A stretch of 64,000 bases of DNA from Bryoerythrophyllum caledonicum (taxonomy: Eukaryota; Streptophyta; Bryopsida; Pottiales; Pottiaceae). Position 1 is the first letter of the stretch, and the number at the start of each line of letters is the position of its first letter. The notes under the pieces are model-generated. The model was not told the origin of the DNA, did no database searches, and saw nothing but the letters and a program-made list of their open reading frames with translations. A program made the position numbers and the translations under genes. Shown here piece by piece: positions 9,509 to 21,040 of this stretch. The DNA lies in contig OZ020523.1 of assembly GCA_963971425.1 (NCBI GenBank), positions 12,954,867-13,018,866 of the forward strand. The letters are read 5' to 3'.

Positions 9509-12194
9509 CACCTCTGCCCCCATGTATTCTGTAGAGTACTCTATTGTCTAAAGTCCTTGAGTTGTAGAGTAATTTGTTGTCCATTATTGTGTAAAGTCTA
9601 GGCCGTGCATCTGTGGGCTGGTTTTGCTGTACACTATTACCGACACCGCTGCGCCGTTGTAATTGAAGCTGGCGTTTCATATGTAGTTTTCTCCAGTCTC
9701 ACATACCAAGATTTGTGGATTGGTTTCAATTTTCAATGCGTAATACTAAATTACAGGCTACCCACTTTTGCTGGAAGGCGTTGAAGGCCTACATCTGTGA
9801 CACTACATCTGAGAGCGCTTCATTCATTGGTGTTGACTCCACTTGTTATTGTTTGGTGAGGGTCATGTTGGTGAAGGTAATTTTATGTTCGGAGTCTTAT
9901 GAACTGATGTCTAATTTTCTTGAGGGCCTCTTCTGATTAATTATGATGAGTTTCAGGCGTACTTTTAATGAATGGTTTTTGGTGTGTGAAGTTGGAGGGT
10001 GTATCTTTAGTTTCTCCTAGTTGTCTATGATTTTAGCATGCTTGTTGTATTTATGAAAATGCCGGTAGTGCAAGGAGTGTCATGTTCACTTTTCAGGTTT
10101 GTAGATATCCATAAATCAGGATTTTCATAAGGTGGTGATAAATATATTTTATTTGGTTGTCACTTCCAACGTTTGTTATATCCTCAGGATACATCTTCTG
10201 ATTATAGATGATCATGTGAACTTTTAGTGAAGAGTTACTGACGTGTGAAGTTGGGGGTGTAGCTTTTGATGAGGATATCTATCTCATGTAATCAGTGTAC
10301 TATACGACCGGGTCAGCTTCGGACACACCCACGCAAAACTTTCAGACTAGAAAAACAGTCCCCCAACTCCCGTTCAACAAGAATACTCCTCACATCAAGA
10401 ATACTCCTACTTTTGCAAGCCTTTGTAGTAATCCACCAGCACTTGCCATCCTCCCGGGCTCATGAAGCCCTTTGGCAGTGCCACATTCACCTTGGCAAAG
10501 TTGCGCATCTTCAGACCACATCGGAGTTCAGACCACCAGAACGCGAAAGAGGGAACATGACAGAGCACGACCACATCAGATCTCTAAAGATTAAAATAAC
10601 TTACACACCTCAGTTCCAGAAATGAACAAAATGTCCGACGCCCTGGATGGATTGATGAAAGCCAGCTGGCTCTCTGTCTTCTCGTAAGCCGCAACCTGCT
10701 CAGTCTAACCTAGTCAATACACTCCACAACACCCCTCCAAAATCAACCCCCCCCCCAAAACAATAGAGCTAGCACAATACAGGATCCATCCCTGACGACA
10801 AGAGCGTCCAATATTGCCATAGCTAAGTAAACCTTAAACAAACATTTAAGAAGGCGCAGAGTTGTACATCAAAACTTTTCACTACGATTAATGGAACAGT
10901 TTGGATACAGAACAGTGCCATCTAATAATTATATTCTCACACTGAACCGATCTCTAACGTCGAAACCCTCACCATCTGAAACGCGTTCAACACTAACGAA
11001 TCGATCCACTTTCACCGAATGAATTCCACGCCACGAATTCAGATTTCGAGACTAGCGCCTTCACAAGAACCAACCAGTGCAACTCTCAAACCTCTCAACG
11101 AGAAAGAGCACATCCCAATGAACATCCACGACACAACACGCATCCCACCAAGCCATAAAATCACAAAGAACATCACGAAACCCAAATCAACCACAAAACC
11201 TGCCGCGAATCAGAATCTCACCGGCTCAAACCCTAGGCCTCTCCTCATGGACACAAAGACGAAGCGCTTTCATCGTACCGACTACCATGCTCACCGCGTC
11301 CAAAACTCCAATTAAACCGGCGCCACAGCTGCGAGAGCACGGGCAAGAAGAAGCAGCTTCAGTGTGGATGAAAACAGAGTTCAGGCATGATCTTGGTGGA
11401 GCGTTGTACCGCCAACTACAGTGCTGTGCTGACTGACCTATACAAAGCGTGTCGGGGCTTGCCGCTTGACAGCAGCTGAAGGTTTGCATGTTTGTGGAAG
11501 AGTTTATTGCAGTGCTTGATCTTCGACGAGCAAGAGCAAGAGTCTGTTTGGCACAGGATTTGGAGTGAGAGTATCGCACCAAGATCGGTTGAGGTGGGAG
11601 TTGGCGTTTTGCTTTTAGGGCTGGCAATCGCGCCTCGGTGCCTTGCACAAGTGGCTCGTTCCTTTCCGGGGGATCGTTGTCATTTACTGTCGGAGGTTCT
11701 TGGAGTGTGTTCGCTCTTGTCACTTGGGAGGAGCTCGAGGTTTGCGTTTTCTTGGAGGGTTTTATGAGTGCGATCGGTGAGCAGTGGGGTCGTCAAGGGC
11801 AGGAGTGGCCGCTTGCGGTGTAGCTTTGCGATTCCGTTGGAGTTGGTGGAGTGTTTGGACATTGTTCTGGTTAGGGTTTTGGTGAGGATGGCTTTCCCTT
11901 CGTTGCAACGTTTGCTTGTGGATTCGTTGATGTTGAAGTGTGCCAATCCTAGGGTAGATTTTCTGTGTGTTGATGTACATGTTTGTGCCCTAGATTTAGT
12001 CACGATTCTGGGAGCAACATCGTTGGTCTCCTGTCTGGCCAAGAGTAGGCAAGCATTTTTTCGTACTTTGTTCTCGTTTTGAAGGAACTATTCCTCTCGC
12101 TCCTCACACATTGGAACTGGTGATTGTGCTTGCAGACGAGAGTGAATACATGTGCTGCCTGTGCCTCCTATGGTGCAATCAATTGAGAGCTTGA
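9509..12194. other. Intergenic DNA between FtsH and the kinase gene
   Basis: The first ~200 bases look like the FtsH 3' UTR. Two related stretches (about 9930-10020 and 10190-10275) share GTGTGTGAAGTTGGAGGGTG-type sequence. 10700-11300 is low-complexity with a C-run near 10750. 11300-12190 is more GC-rich and may include a leader for the kinase gene. Overlapping ORFs on both strands here have no recognisable family. A 33-codon minus-strand frame at 10407-10508 is listed separately. Confidence 0.5.
10407..10508 (-). CDS. Short unrecognised reading frame, possible exon
   Basis: A 33-residue frame, starting MRNFAKVNVALPKGF and ending DYYKGLQK, stands out because it has balanced protein-like composition in an otherwise non-coding area. 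The ATG follows CTGAAG, so it could be a last exon (acceptor AG) or a tiny gene of its own. I do not recognise the family and see no partner exon. It may be chance. Confidence 0.2.
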   Translation of the reverse strand: MRNFAKVNVALPKGFMSPGGWQVLVDYYKGLQK

Positions 12195-13448
12195 TTGGGA
12201 GGGTGCTTGGGTGCGATGGATGCATGTGCAAGCAAGTCTGGTGATGGGGCGGCATTGGGGTTGGAAAAGCAGCAGGCTACCTCCTCTTGTTCAGAGTTTG
12301 TGACAGCACAGATTGAGCTTTCAAAGCGTCACTGGAGCAAGCTCTTGGGGCCCATGAGTGATAGCATATCTTGTGAAGAGGCGGCAAAGGCAAAGGTTAA
12401 TAACAAAATTACGTTCAAGAAATGGGAATTGCATCCAGAGTGGGGTAAGTTCTTTCAAACATTTGGTGATCATTCTGAAGTAAGGGGAAGTTCTGGGTCA
12501 TTGGAGGTGGGCGAGAAGTTTGCAGAAGGTGCGCAAGCGGAGCTTTTTCATGCACGTGTCAAGTGGAGTGTTTCTTTGAACAATGAGGATGATTTGATAA
12601 GGGGACATAAGTATGTCTTGAAGGTCTTTAATGAGGGGACCATTGTTCAAGATTTGCAAGTCCAGTGGCCTGAGGGATTGTTTCGCTATAGAGATGGGAT
12701 TCAGAAACTCTATGAGCTTGGGAAACCTCTAGGGACTAGGAACATTTGTGAAGTTGTTTGTGCAACTTTGCTAGAGGATGGCAGGTTTGCCTTCTTGATG
12801 ACAAAGGAAGATGGGGATTTGCGAAGTCTCATTGATGGCAATATGGTGGAAAGTGATCATGGTTGTGGGCCATTTTCAAAAGAGGTTGGTGAGGAGATCA
12901 TGTATCGTGTTGCTGAGGGAATGGAGGTTTTGCATGAGTACAACATTATCCATAGGGACCTGAAGGCGTCAAATGTCCTTGTCAAGACATCTCCAAGTGG
13001 GAAGTATCTTTGGTGCTCTGTGGCGGACTTTGAGTGTTCTATTGGGGTGGTAGGAACGGGATTTTGGAGGGCTCCTGAAATATTACAAGCTTGTAGGGAA
13101 ATGAATGTAAGAAAGAGAGAAGAGTTGTTTACAAAGGAGGTTGATAGCTATAGCTATGGCATGACATGCTACGAAGTGTTAACCGGGAGGGTGCCTTTTC
13201 AAGATCATCCTTTGAGCAACAAACTATTGACGGATCTTGTGATTGACCAAGACCTTCGCCCTGAGGTGCTAGATTATGTTGAGGATTGGGCACGAGAACT
13301 TTTGGATTGGTGTTGGAAACCTACTCCTTCCGAAAGACCATCATTTATGGAGATAATGGGTAACCTTGAAGCAAATTCCAATTCAATATATATCCAAAGC
13401 CAAGTGTCCGAGAGATTGAAGGATTCATCTGGAGATCTTGAGGAGTGA
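12195..13448 (+). CDS. Protein kinase-like protein (bryophyte-type TKL/MLKL-like), atypical DFE motif
   Basis: Intronless, 417 residues. The N-terminal ~95 residues have no known domain. The kinase domain follows: a degenerate glycine loop (EGAQAELFHARV), VAIK-type lysine in YVLKVF (Lys143), catalytic loop HRDLKASNVL (from residue 253), metal-binding motif DFE at 278-280 instead of DFG, then GTGFWRAPEI in place of APE, a DSYSYGMTCYEVLTGRVPF segment and a C-lobe ending WKPTPSERPSF. The catalytic Asp and the VAIK Lys are present, so activity is possible, but the altered DFG and glycine loop suggest changed nucleotide handling. I recall similar proteins from mosses and liverworts. The substrate is unknown. 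The start at 12195 is the first ATG; a second, in frame at 12216, is also plausible. Confidence 0.85.
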   Translation: MGGCLGAMDACASKSGDGAALGLEKQQATSSCSEFVTAQIELSKRHWSKLLGPMSDSISCEEAAKAKVNNKITFKKWELHPEWGKFFQTFGDHSEVRGSSGSLEVGEKFAEGAQAELFHARVKWSVSLNNEDDLIRGHKYVLKVFNEGTIVQDLQVQWPEGLFRYRDGIQKLYELGKPLGTRNICEVVCATLLEDGRFAFLMTKEDGDLRSLIDGNMVESDHGCGPFSKEVGEEIMYRVAEGMEVLHEYNIIHRDLKASNVLVKTSPSGKYLWCSVADFECSIGVVGTGFWRAPEILQACREMNVRKREELFTKEVDSYSYGMTCYEVLTGRVPFQDHPLSNKLLTDLVIDQDLRPEVLDYVEDWARELLDWCWKPTPSERPSFMEIMGNLEANSNSIYIQSQVSERLKDSSGDLEE

Positions 13449-16400
13449 AGTCCATGAGGGATTTGATTAAGAATCCTTTCTTTAGCTTCTCTCATCAACC
13501 TTATGGTAGTGTGATACTCAAACCTCAAGTTATTATGTATAGGCTACTTTGGTATAAACTCCAATTCCTTCCATTTTGTGGCATTTGTTATGTTTACATT
13601 ATGGTGCATTGTAACAATATAGCGAGGGACTTAGGGTTGCATTTGGTTGTGATTGGAATGTACATCTTTTCTTACAATGGTATAAAATTGCACCTCTTCT
13701 TACAATGGTATAAAGCTGCAGCTCTGTAGAATGGAGCAATTCTTGTAGATGTCCAAGTAGGCACTCCTTCTCATTGTAATATATGTTTTTAATCACCTAA
13801 GTGTGCAATATGGCATGTGAGGATTGTTGTAGCGAGGTTGTGGTGATTAGAGGACAATCAAGTTAAGTGTTAGATTTCAAATATTTGTACGAATCCACCA
13901 ACTTATCATAGAGTGATGCTTTTGAAGCTTGTGGTGTCACTATCTTCTCTAGCAATAGGAGCTGATATGGATTAGAAGCCGTGGTACAGCACGCGGACAA
14001 CTTGTGCGCACCTTGTCATGACTCACCATATGAAGTTTCTTGCCAAATAAACAATGTTTGTTGAAGAATCTTGAATCTTCAGGATTTAGTCTTGCTAAGC
14101 TGTAGTTCATTTTTGGTATTCGATAGAGTATAACATCTGCTTATATATATGGTTTCCAACTGACGTTTAAGGGTTAAGCTTTGAAAGACAATGTTGATAC
14201 ATTTTTTGTGCTAAATTTGAACTCTATTATAGATGCAGTAGAGTTACTAGAAAAGTCAAAGAAATATACAAGGGTTTTGACCTCTTGTCTCATTTGTAAT
14301 TATTATCATTTGTTATTTTTAATATTAGTTCTAAAAATATGTGATAAGCTCGAAGACATAAAAGGTTGTTCAAAATGACTTCTTCTTCTTCCTTCGTTAG
14401 TGTAGCAAATATTGTTCTAGCTTGAGTTTAGAGGTCACTAAGGTCTTATGTATTCAACATGGATTCTAGTGGAAAGGCCACCAAGCTCTTCCACATCTAT
14501 TAGCTATGAAGAGAAAACTAATAGGAGTATTAAAATCAAAAGTCCAATTGAGGACTTAGAATGATCTAGAATTTGCAAGGCATCCACTGCTTTGAAGGTC
14601 ATGAGGATCACGGTTGCGCCACAGAACTCCAGACTGTTCAACTCTAGAATTCAAAACGCATTATACTAATATCACTCTAAACAAACAAGCTGGTCATGTT
14701 GAAGAGAAGTAGTGAGATCTCTGACCTTCTTCTGCAAAGCCATGCGAAAAATACCGACACTCAGCTTCGTCATTGATGAGGACAAATGAACTGATGGCGG
14801 CCACGTTCTGCTCTGGTGAAGCTCGACTCAAGTGAGATGTCTAAAGTGGGGGTACTTTTTTGATCCATGAAGTGGCTTTACATTTAAGGATGAATGTGCA
14901 ACATATTTTTGGTATGTCGTGTAAACACTTTTCTTCACTCTCAAAGATAGCTAGAACAATTACTTTGGCGGGAATTTTTGCGACCACCAAGCTTTTCCAG
15001 TGACTAAATCGAAGAGTGAGACCACCAAGCTTTTCTATGGATCAAAGAACTTGTTATTGTGAGAAAAGAGTATTGAAAAGAAGAGGTTTCTTATCAAAGC
15101 TGCAGGTGACTACCCCTAAGTTTTCTTTTGCGGCTTTGACATGTGTTTGGCTTTGACATTGGCAAGTATGTATGCAAGTGACCGTGGGTGTCACACTCGG
15201 GCGCCGAGTCCTGGTGGGCTATATGGACAATTGCCTCTCCTTCTCAGCCACACTCCTTTCGCACATGTTGCGTCGCCTTGTCGGTAGTCGACATGCCAAT
15301 CAAGTACGTTAAACTCTCTCCATCAAAGTTTTAATAAGATACCTTATGTTTTAGACTACTCTTTCCCGACTCTCAGTGGATACTAGATCAATAGAGAGTT
15401 CTCTTTAGTCAATGGAAGAGGTTGGCAGTCTTTTAAGGTCAAGTCAAACTAGTTTTAGCCGTCTCTTAGAGTTTGCCCTCAATGTTAATCACCTTTCTCT
15501 CCTCTCAGCTTCTGTGTTGAAAACTATTCAGAGGTGATTGTAAGAATTAAAAAAGGGATATTCTCGGAATTAATTCTATTTCATCTTTTAATGCTCACTC
15601 TGCTTATCGGATTAATGGATAGAGTGGACAGGAGCTGCACATGAGATCGGAGAGGGGTTCTGTACTACAGTATTTTCGATGTCTTCTCTCTGATCTCCCT
15701 TCTTACTCAGATCCATGTCAGCCTTCAAGCCCAAGCCTAGGTAAAGGACATGATAGGAAGTGTCAACTTTTAAGGATGACCATGTGTTTCAGTCGTGAAA
15801 TGAAATCTTGTTCAATCTCCTCTTGTTTCCTTGTATTTTCACTCAGATACCGCATGTTACGAAGCTAGAACTCAGGGTTTAGCGTTTATGATGCTACTAT
15901 TTATCTACTATCTAGAGTTTAGGACTTGGCGTATGCACACTCGTTCGTCATCTTCTGGAATCTGTGGTGAGCAGATTAAATCCTCATGATTATACTCGGA
16001 GTTTAATCAGTTATCTAAGATTAGGATTTATGCTTCTGAAGAGTGCTCATTGAGAACTGCTTTTTGTTCACGTCATTTAGCAACCAAAGAACAAGCGTCT
16101 TCTGATTGTAGATTGTGCATCCTCTGTTATTGCTCCAATTCTCCGTGGCACCCAAGGTATTCACGGATTGCCTTGACATGTATACCTTTGGCACATCACC
16201 TGCCTTCGTTTTAGTAAGGAAATTCTACATTTCTGCATGAACATATGTTTGTATGAAGAGCCCAGTATGTATATACACCTTCGGTTTCCCCTCAGATTGC
16301 ACCAAAGTACTAACGGTTGGAATTCAATTTCTTGGCCTTTGCACAGGGCATGCATTGATGGTGAGTATGGGGATTAAAGTGAAGAAACTTGCACTTGAGA

Positions 16401-16490
16401 ACCATCTTGCAGTCCTTGTTAGCCAGCACCTTGTCGTTTTCTCTTCTTTCTCAGTTGCACTTATTGTAGCACAATAGATTGAAAAGAAAC
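13449..16490. other. Gene-poor stretch downstream of the kinase gene
   Basis: No convincing coding sequence. 13600-13730 has a doubled TCTTACAATGGTATAAA-type phrase. GACGTTTAAGGGTTAA near 14163-14178 resembles the CCCTTT ends of the TTAA-bounded elements but no partner was found. 14925-15115 is a GGTGGTCTC-family repeat. The remainder shows nothing I can name. Confidence 0.45.
14925..15115 (+). repeat. GGTGGTCTC-family dispersed repeat
   Basis: It shares TTTTCTTCACTCTCAAAGAT, then two copies of GACCACCAAGCTTTTC about 40 bases apart, then ATTGTGAGAAAAGAG, in the same order as at 8567-8760 and 29090-29285. Confidence 0.6.
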
Positions 16491-16499
16491 GTTCATGGT

Positions 16500-16725
16500 T
16501 CGATGGTGTATGAGAATGGGTGGGAGCCTTTCATTCATTCCAAGTCCATTGAGTTCTTTGTTGCTTATAATTGGGCAAGAGATAGTAGTTTACATGAAAT
16601 ACCATTATGAATACTAGCCGCCTTACTCTGCCTAGAACTGATTGAAATAATTGGGAACTAGGTAGGAAGATTCTAAAATGAAGAAAAAGAGGGGGTTATC
16701 TTCTTGAAACTCTTCGTGACTTTCG
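16500..16725 (+). repeat. Dispersed repeat, direct copy at 21170-21370
   Basis: Both copies run GAGAATGGGTGGG, CCAAGTCCATT, TTTACATGAA, GAATACTA, TTGGGAACTAG, GATTCTAAAA, GAAGGAAAAGAGGGG in the same order. In one frame they give a similar broken peptide (ENGW, PSKSIEF), so they may be decayed copies of a coding sequence. Confidence 0.5.
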
Positions 16726-16739
16726 AACTAACTCCTTTG

Positions 16740-16815
16740 CCTCTCTAACCCTTACATGATGGAGCCTATGACCGTGGCATCAATCTCAATTTCCATTCTA
16801 CTGTGTGCTCTAATT
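16740..16815 (+). repeat. Short dispersed repeat, also at 45295-45370
   Basis: The phrase GCCTATGACCGTGGCATCAA followed by TTTCCATTC is nearly identical at 16762-16800 and 45308-45350, with TAACCCTT or TAATCCCT a few bases upstream in each. Confidence 0.5.
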
Positions 16816-16829
16816 ATTCATTAAATATA

Positions 16830-17450
16830 AGTGGAATTTTTTTAGTTTCATTTTTCAAATATGATATCACGTGTTTTGTTTATGTCATAGAAACCACAAA
16901 TTCTTTTTGTGAGAATTTGAAAGTATTATGATTGTTTGAAGAAAAAGTGAAGAAAATCTACATCAAATACAAATTGTGCTTTAAAATTTTGAAAATTTCA
17001 CCGAAGGTGTACATCATAGTGCCAAAACCTGTGGTGGAAATGAAACTTTCTAATTCAGCGTGATTGGTCAACCACGGTTATAGGCTCAAAGTTCAATTTG
17101 TAATAACTTATTCAATTTTATGTATTTCTCAGTTTTCAAAATGGAATGGAAACTAGACTTCATGAGCTTTAGTTCATTAGTTGCACTCAAATTCAAAAAA
17201 TATCATTTTAATGACGCAAATTCAGATTTAGAGCTAGAGGTAGAAGTTCCTGAAATTCACTATATTGAAATCCATGGCACAAACATTTTATCCTGTAGAT
17301 ATAATAGAAATACCTCAATGAGGCAAGTTTCATCATCATCTAATATTTAAACATTCAGTGAACTCTCCACCAAAGAAATTGGATGAAAAGTGATCGTGTA
17401 CATCAAGTATCATCCTCAAATGTCATCCAAGAAACCATTGTTCAGCTTCT
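16830..17450 (+). repeat. ~600-bp dispersed repeat, direct copy at 59735-60320
   Basis: The two stretches align throughout: a GCTCATGTCATAAAA-type start, AAAATTTCACC, ATAGTGCCAAAAC, TAACTTATTCAATTTTATGT, GGCAAGTTTCATCATCATCT and GAAGAGTCATCCGAGAAGCC-type end. By eye about 75% of bases match. It does not code. An old non-autonomous element is the simplest reading. The boundaries are approximate. Confidence 0.6.
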
Positions 17451-17494
17451 CAAGCATTCTAAGGCTAGCTATGGCAAGTTAGCCTATTTTCCTG

Positions 17495-17665
17495 TGATGC
17501 ATGCCTTTCCTTCACTCTGGAGGATGCAAGAACTACTTGGACTTGAGTTTAGACATTGCCAAGCTCTTCAAATGATCCAATATTAATCCACAATGAGGAC
17601 ATAGAGAAGTGTACACAAGAGGTACCTTATTCAAACCCTGGATAACCTTGGAAAGGAGAAAACTT
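17495..17665 (+). repeat. GGTGGTCTC-family dispersed repeat
   Basis: It contains CCTTCACTCTGGAGGATGC, AACTACTTGGACTTGAGTTT and GCCAAGCTCTTC, and ends TTATTCAAACCCTGG, matching the copy at 21425-21600. Confidence 0.55.
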
Positions 17666-18534
17666 CTTAGTAGCCTGGACACTTGCTCCTCGTCGGTGAC
17701 ATGAGCATTTGCAATTTGTGCCATGTTTATGTTGTGAAGCATTGCAATCATGGTAGGATTAATGTCAAGACCAATGAATCTTTCTTACTAGGTTTTTCTC
17801 TAAAGTCGCCTAAAGCTTCACCCCTCTCTTGCTTAAGTGTAACTAGTATACTGACCTGTTGTCCCCAACGGGGCGACGTAGCAACTTTCTTTCTTTCTTT
17901 CTTTCTCCAGAATCTCCATTCTTGACCCCGGTCCACGTCCTTGTCCCCGTCCTCAAAATTTTGTGAATTTTGGCCGTATGGATTGTTGCAATCATCCTAG
18001 TAGTAGTATATCGCATAAATCATTACAAAATTCAAAATCTGCCCTTCTCTTGCTTTAGAATAATACTCTTTCCTCACTCTACATACAGTCATTCCTCCCA
18101 TAAGTGATACCTCTCATAAGTTATAATGCCACTAACTTATAACCTCAACTGACTATGACTTCAACTAGCTTCTTACTATTGCTCAGTGACATGTCTCAAC
18201 CATTTGTAGCTTCATGATGCGTTGCAGAGGCAAGGAATGTGGTTGTTGATGTTAGGAAAATGGCTCGTCAACCAATGTGGTCAGTTGATTCACTAAAGCC
18301 CTGTAGTATTATTAGAAGCATATGCTTACGTGGCCTCACACGTTGCTGCTAACATGGAGTAGAGTGGCGCTTTACGTGTAGCTGTAGTGGGTGATGTGGC
18401 GCTCTGGAGCCCTATGGGTAGTGTGGTGCTTTAGGTGCAATAAAATTGGGATAAAATAATCAAGCCCTCTATTAAATTCATCACTAACTTTTAACCTCTA
18501 CTAAGTTCTTACCATCTGTATCCATTGGCGCTAG

Positions 18535-18780
18535 ATTTGGCTATAACTTATGGGAGGGATGACTGTAGTTAGAATAGCTTGGTGGTCTCATCATTTGACT
18601 AAGTCAGTAGAAGAGTTTGGTGGTCTCAAAACTCAATCCACAGAAGTTGTAGCCGTCTTCTCGAGTGAAAAAATAGAGATCAAGCTAACGAATGTTGGCC
18701 ACCTCGTTCTCTTCTTTGAGCCGATTAACTGAGAGCTATTTAGAGGGGGTACATCATTCAAACCTTGTTTGACAACTCTA
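18535..18780 (-). repeat. GGTGGTCTC-family dispersed repeat, reverse orientation
   Basis: It reads AGCTTGGTGGTCTCATC, GACTAAGTCAGTAGAAGAG, TTGGTGGTCTCAAAACTCA, i.e. the reverse complement of the 8567 and 14925 copies, with a TCATTCAAACCTTG tail. Confidence 0.55.
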
Positions 18781-18983
18781 CTGTGGCCTTGACCTGACGT
18801 TTACCTGGGATGACTTCATAGTACTCGCATACACTGTGCGCTTGGTGTTTCTGTGCAGAGTTGCAACAGGCAGACAGCTTTTCGAATCACCAGGATGGGT
18901 TGAAACCTGCCATTTGAACGAGGGTGAACATGTTGGAGCCAAGGCTGGCTGGAAACATTTTCAGAATCATCAGATATCATAAT

Positions 18984-19157
18984 CACTACAAGAAAATAGG
19001 GTGTCTAGCAACATTTTGAAAAAATCCTAAGCAACACCTAGGGCCATGCTTTGTACATAAAAGCACGCTACAGTTGTTGCTTCTTTAAAAAGCAAGTCCC
19101 TAAGCGTTGCTTGAGAATTTTTCAAAGCGTTGCTAAACACCCTGTTTTCTTGTAGTG
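18984..19157. mobile_element. CACTA (En/Spm) MITE, 174 bp, with 3-bp target duplication
   Basis: It starts CACTACAAGAAAATAGGGTG and ends with the inverted form CACCCTGTTTTCTTGTAGTG. The inverted match continues for about 60 bases per side (TAGCAAC, TTTGAAAAA, AAGCAAC), so most of the element can fold on itself. AAT precedes (18981-18983) and follows (19158-19160) it, the 3-bp duplication expected of CACTA transposons. It has no coding sequence and depends on a CACTA transposase elsewhere. Confidence 0.92.
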
Positions 19158-19385
19158 AATGGACGAGCAACAGGTTTCAACCATCTGATCGGACAATAGA
19201 AGGTGGTTGGATTACGAGGAACTTGTTAGTGAACTATCTCAAATGCATGGGCTTGTTAGATTTTTAACGCATGTGAACCAGGTGTAAAAACCTATACTAA
19301 GTGCCCTTTGCATGTTAAAATATGCTGTAAGTTTTGTGAGTTATTGACGCGTTTCACTACTACCAACCCTGTCACTCCTCACATA

Positions 19386-19724
19386 CTATTTCAAGCATTT
19401 TAGAAGTTGATGAGTCGATCCGGTCACAAAAAACAAGAAAAAGCATTCTTTTCCGCACTCTACGTCAGTGAAAGGCGACACTTTTTGAGTGAGCAGCGAC
19501 AAGGTTTCTTCTAGTGCTTGTTTCTCCAAAGCTTGTATTAATCTGAAGCAAGTCTCCTGGTAATCTTGTAGTTGGATAAACCTGATGGTGCCAAATATGG
19601 AGCGTAACTGAGCTGCTCCCAAGAGTTGGTTTCTAGAGTACACCATCACAAGCAGGAGTGATTTGATGTAATCCGAGGTATAAGGTTCTTGATAAACACA
19701 GTATTCGTGAAAGTCACTTGGCAT
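19386..19724 (-). pseudogene. Coding-like fragment, unrecognised
   Basis: A 112-codon minus-strand frame beginning MPSDFHEYCVYQEPYTSDYI, with helical stretches such as QLRSIFGTIRFIQLQDYQET and CFRLIQALEKQALEETLSLL. The composition is protein-like and the pattern vaguely recalls the helical part of plant BTB-type proteins, but no diagnostic motif is present. It lacks neighbouring exons and sits in a repeat mosaic, so I read it as a gene fragment. Confidence 0.3.
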
Positions 19725-20219
19725 TTGAAAATGTCACGAATGACGTTTTGTCGTAACAGATTTCAACCATCTGTTACGATAAAACCATATTGGCTTCATC
19801 GTTCGTGTGTACAGCATACAAACCCTGACGTATAAGCTCAAAGTGTCTCCGAATCATACAAATTGGAAACTTTGTTGCTACCACATTTTTTGTCAGATAC
19901 ATATATGTTATAGAAGTGCTTACCTTAACCGGCAAGAGCAAGCGTTTCCAAGTGATGAAACTAAATGTAATTTTGTTGCAATACAAGTGAGAGTCTGAAC
20001 TCCAATCTTTCATCATGAGATAGAGTTATTTGTTAAGTCATCCAAAGTGCCTAGTAATCTTAATTTACTACTTGATAGTTTTTGAATCAATCTACATTTG
20101 AGTCTACCTCTGAGAAGAGGCAGTGAGGGTAGTACGTGCAACCTAGATCCTAGTCACCAAAGAAGTAGTGCTACCCCTAAAAGACTCTTTATTCACACTG
20201 ATGAACAAGGCCAACATAA

Positions 20220-20530
20220 CTCTTCCTCTCAACTAGCTTGAAGGAGGAAGGTGGCTAACATTCATCAAGGCTGATATCATGAGACAAGAATGCATACAAG
20301 AGGACAATGGAAAAATACCAAACGATAAAGTCTCATACAAAAAGAAAATGGAGAAATACCAAAGATAAGGGTTGATACCAAAAGATAATGGAGAGACAAG
20401 GGCACTACCGAAAGAGCTAGGTGGTCTCATACCCCAATTTAGTTAATGCAAGAGCTTGGTGGTCTCTAAGGTGAAGCCAATTAGTTCTAGTTGTTTTTGA
20501 GAGTGGAGAAAAGAATTAACATGAGCTCCT
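20220..20530 (-). repeat. GGTGGTCTC-family dispersed repeat
   Basis: It contains GAGCTAGGTGGTCTCATAC, GCAAGAGCTTGGTGGTCTCT and AGTTCTAGTTGTTTTTGAGA, the reverse-orientation order of the family. The left part, GGTGGCTAACATTCATCAAG, matches 28180-28200. Confidence 0.5.
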
Positions 20531-20629
20531 CAAGTACGTTGCTGCATTCATCCTTATTTGTACAATGACTTCATGTTTCATGAAGATACTTCCTCTTTAG
20601 ACTACTATTTCCTCAGTCTAGATAGTCAA

Positions 20630-21040
20630 TATTTAATTGATAGAAGAGCTTGGTGGACTCATCCTTCTATTTAGTCAAATGGAAGAGAATCTTGGTGGTT
20701 TACAAACTTAGGTCAAGTGTTTTAATAGTGGTCTTGGATAGTGAGTAAAGAGTTTGCATAATAGACATATTTGTTAAGTCACCCAAAAGATTCAATGGGA
20801 TACGCCTTGTTTAGAGTACTCTTTCCTTGTGAGTCTAGATAGTTATTAGATCTTTTGTGATCTTATCTTTCGATTAAGTCAATGGAAAAGCTTGGTGGTC
20901 TCTAAACCCAAGTCAAATTAGTTCTAGAATAACGAATTTGCCATGAAAACTAGTCACATTTCTCTTGTTTGTGCTAAAGAGTTGAGAACCATTTAGAGGT
21001 GGTTTTGATAAGAAGAAAAAGGGATCTATTTCAAACTTCA
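20630..21040 (-). repeat. Two adjacent GGTGGTCTC-family copies
   Basis: Each copy has a GATTAAGTCAATGGAAAAGC or related run followed by TTGGTGGTCTC or TTGGTGGTTTAC, then AAGTCAAATTAGTTCTAG or equivalent. They lie head to tail at about 20630-20760 and 20820-21040. Confidence 0.5.

Noticed and set aside
11226-11723. 165-codon minus-strand ORF upstream of the kinase gene
   Set aside because: No recognisable motif. The composition fits chance coding on GC-richer promoter DNA, with competing ORFs on the other strand.
14160-14180. Lone GACGTTTAAGGGTTAA resembling a TTAA-element end
   Set aside because: No partner end with matching inverted sequence was found within about 1 kb.
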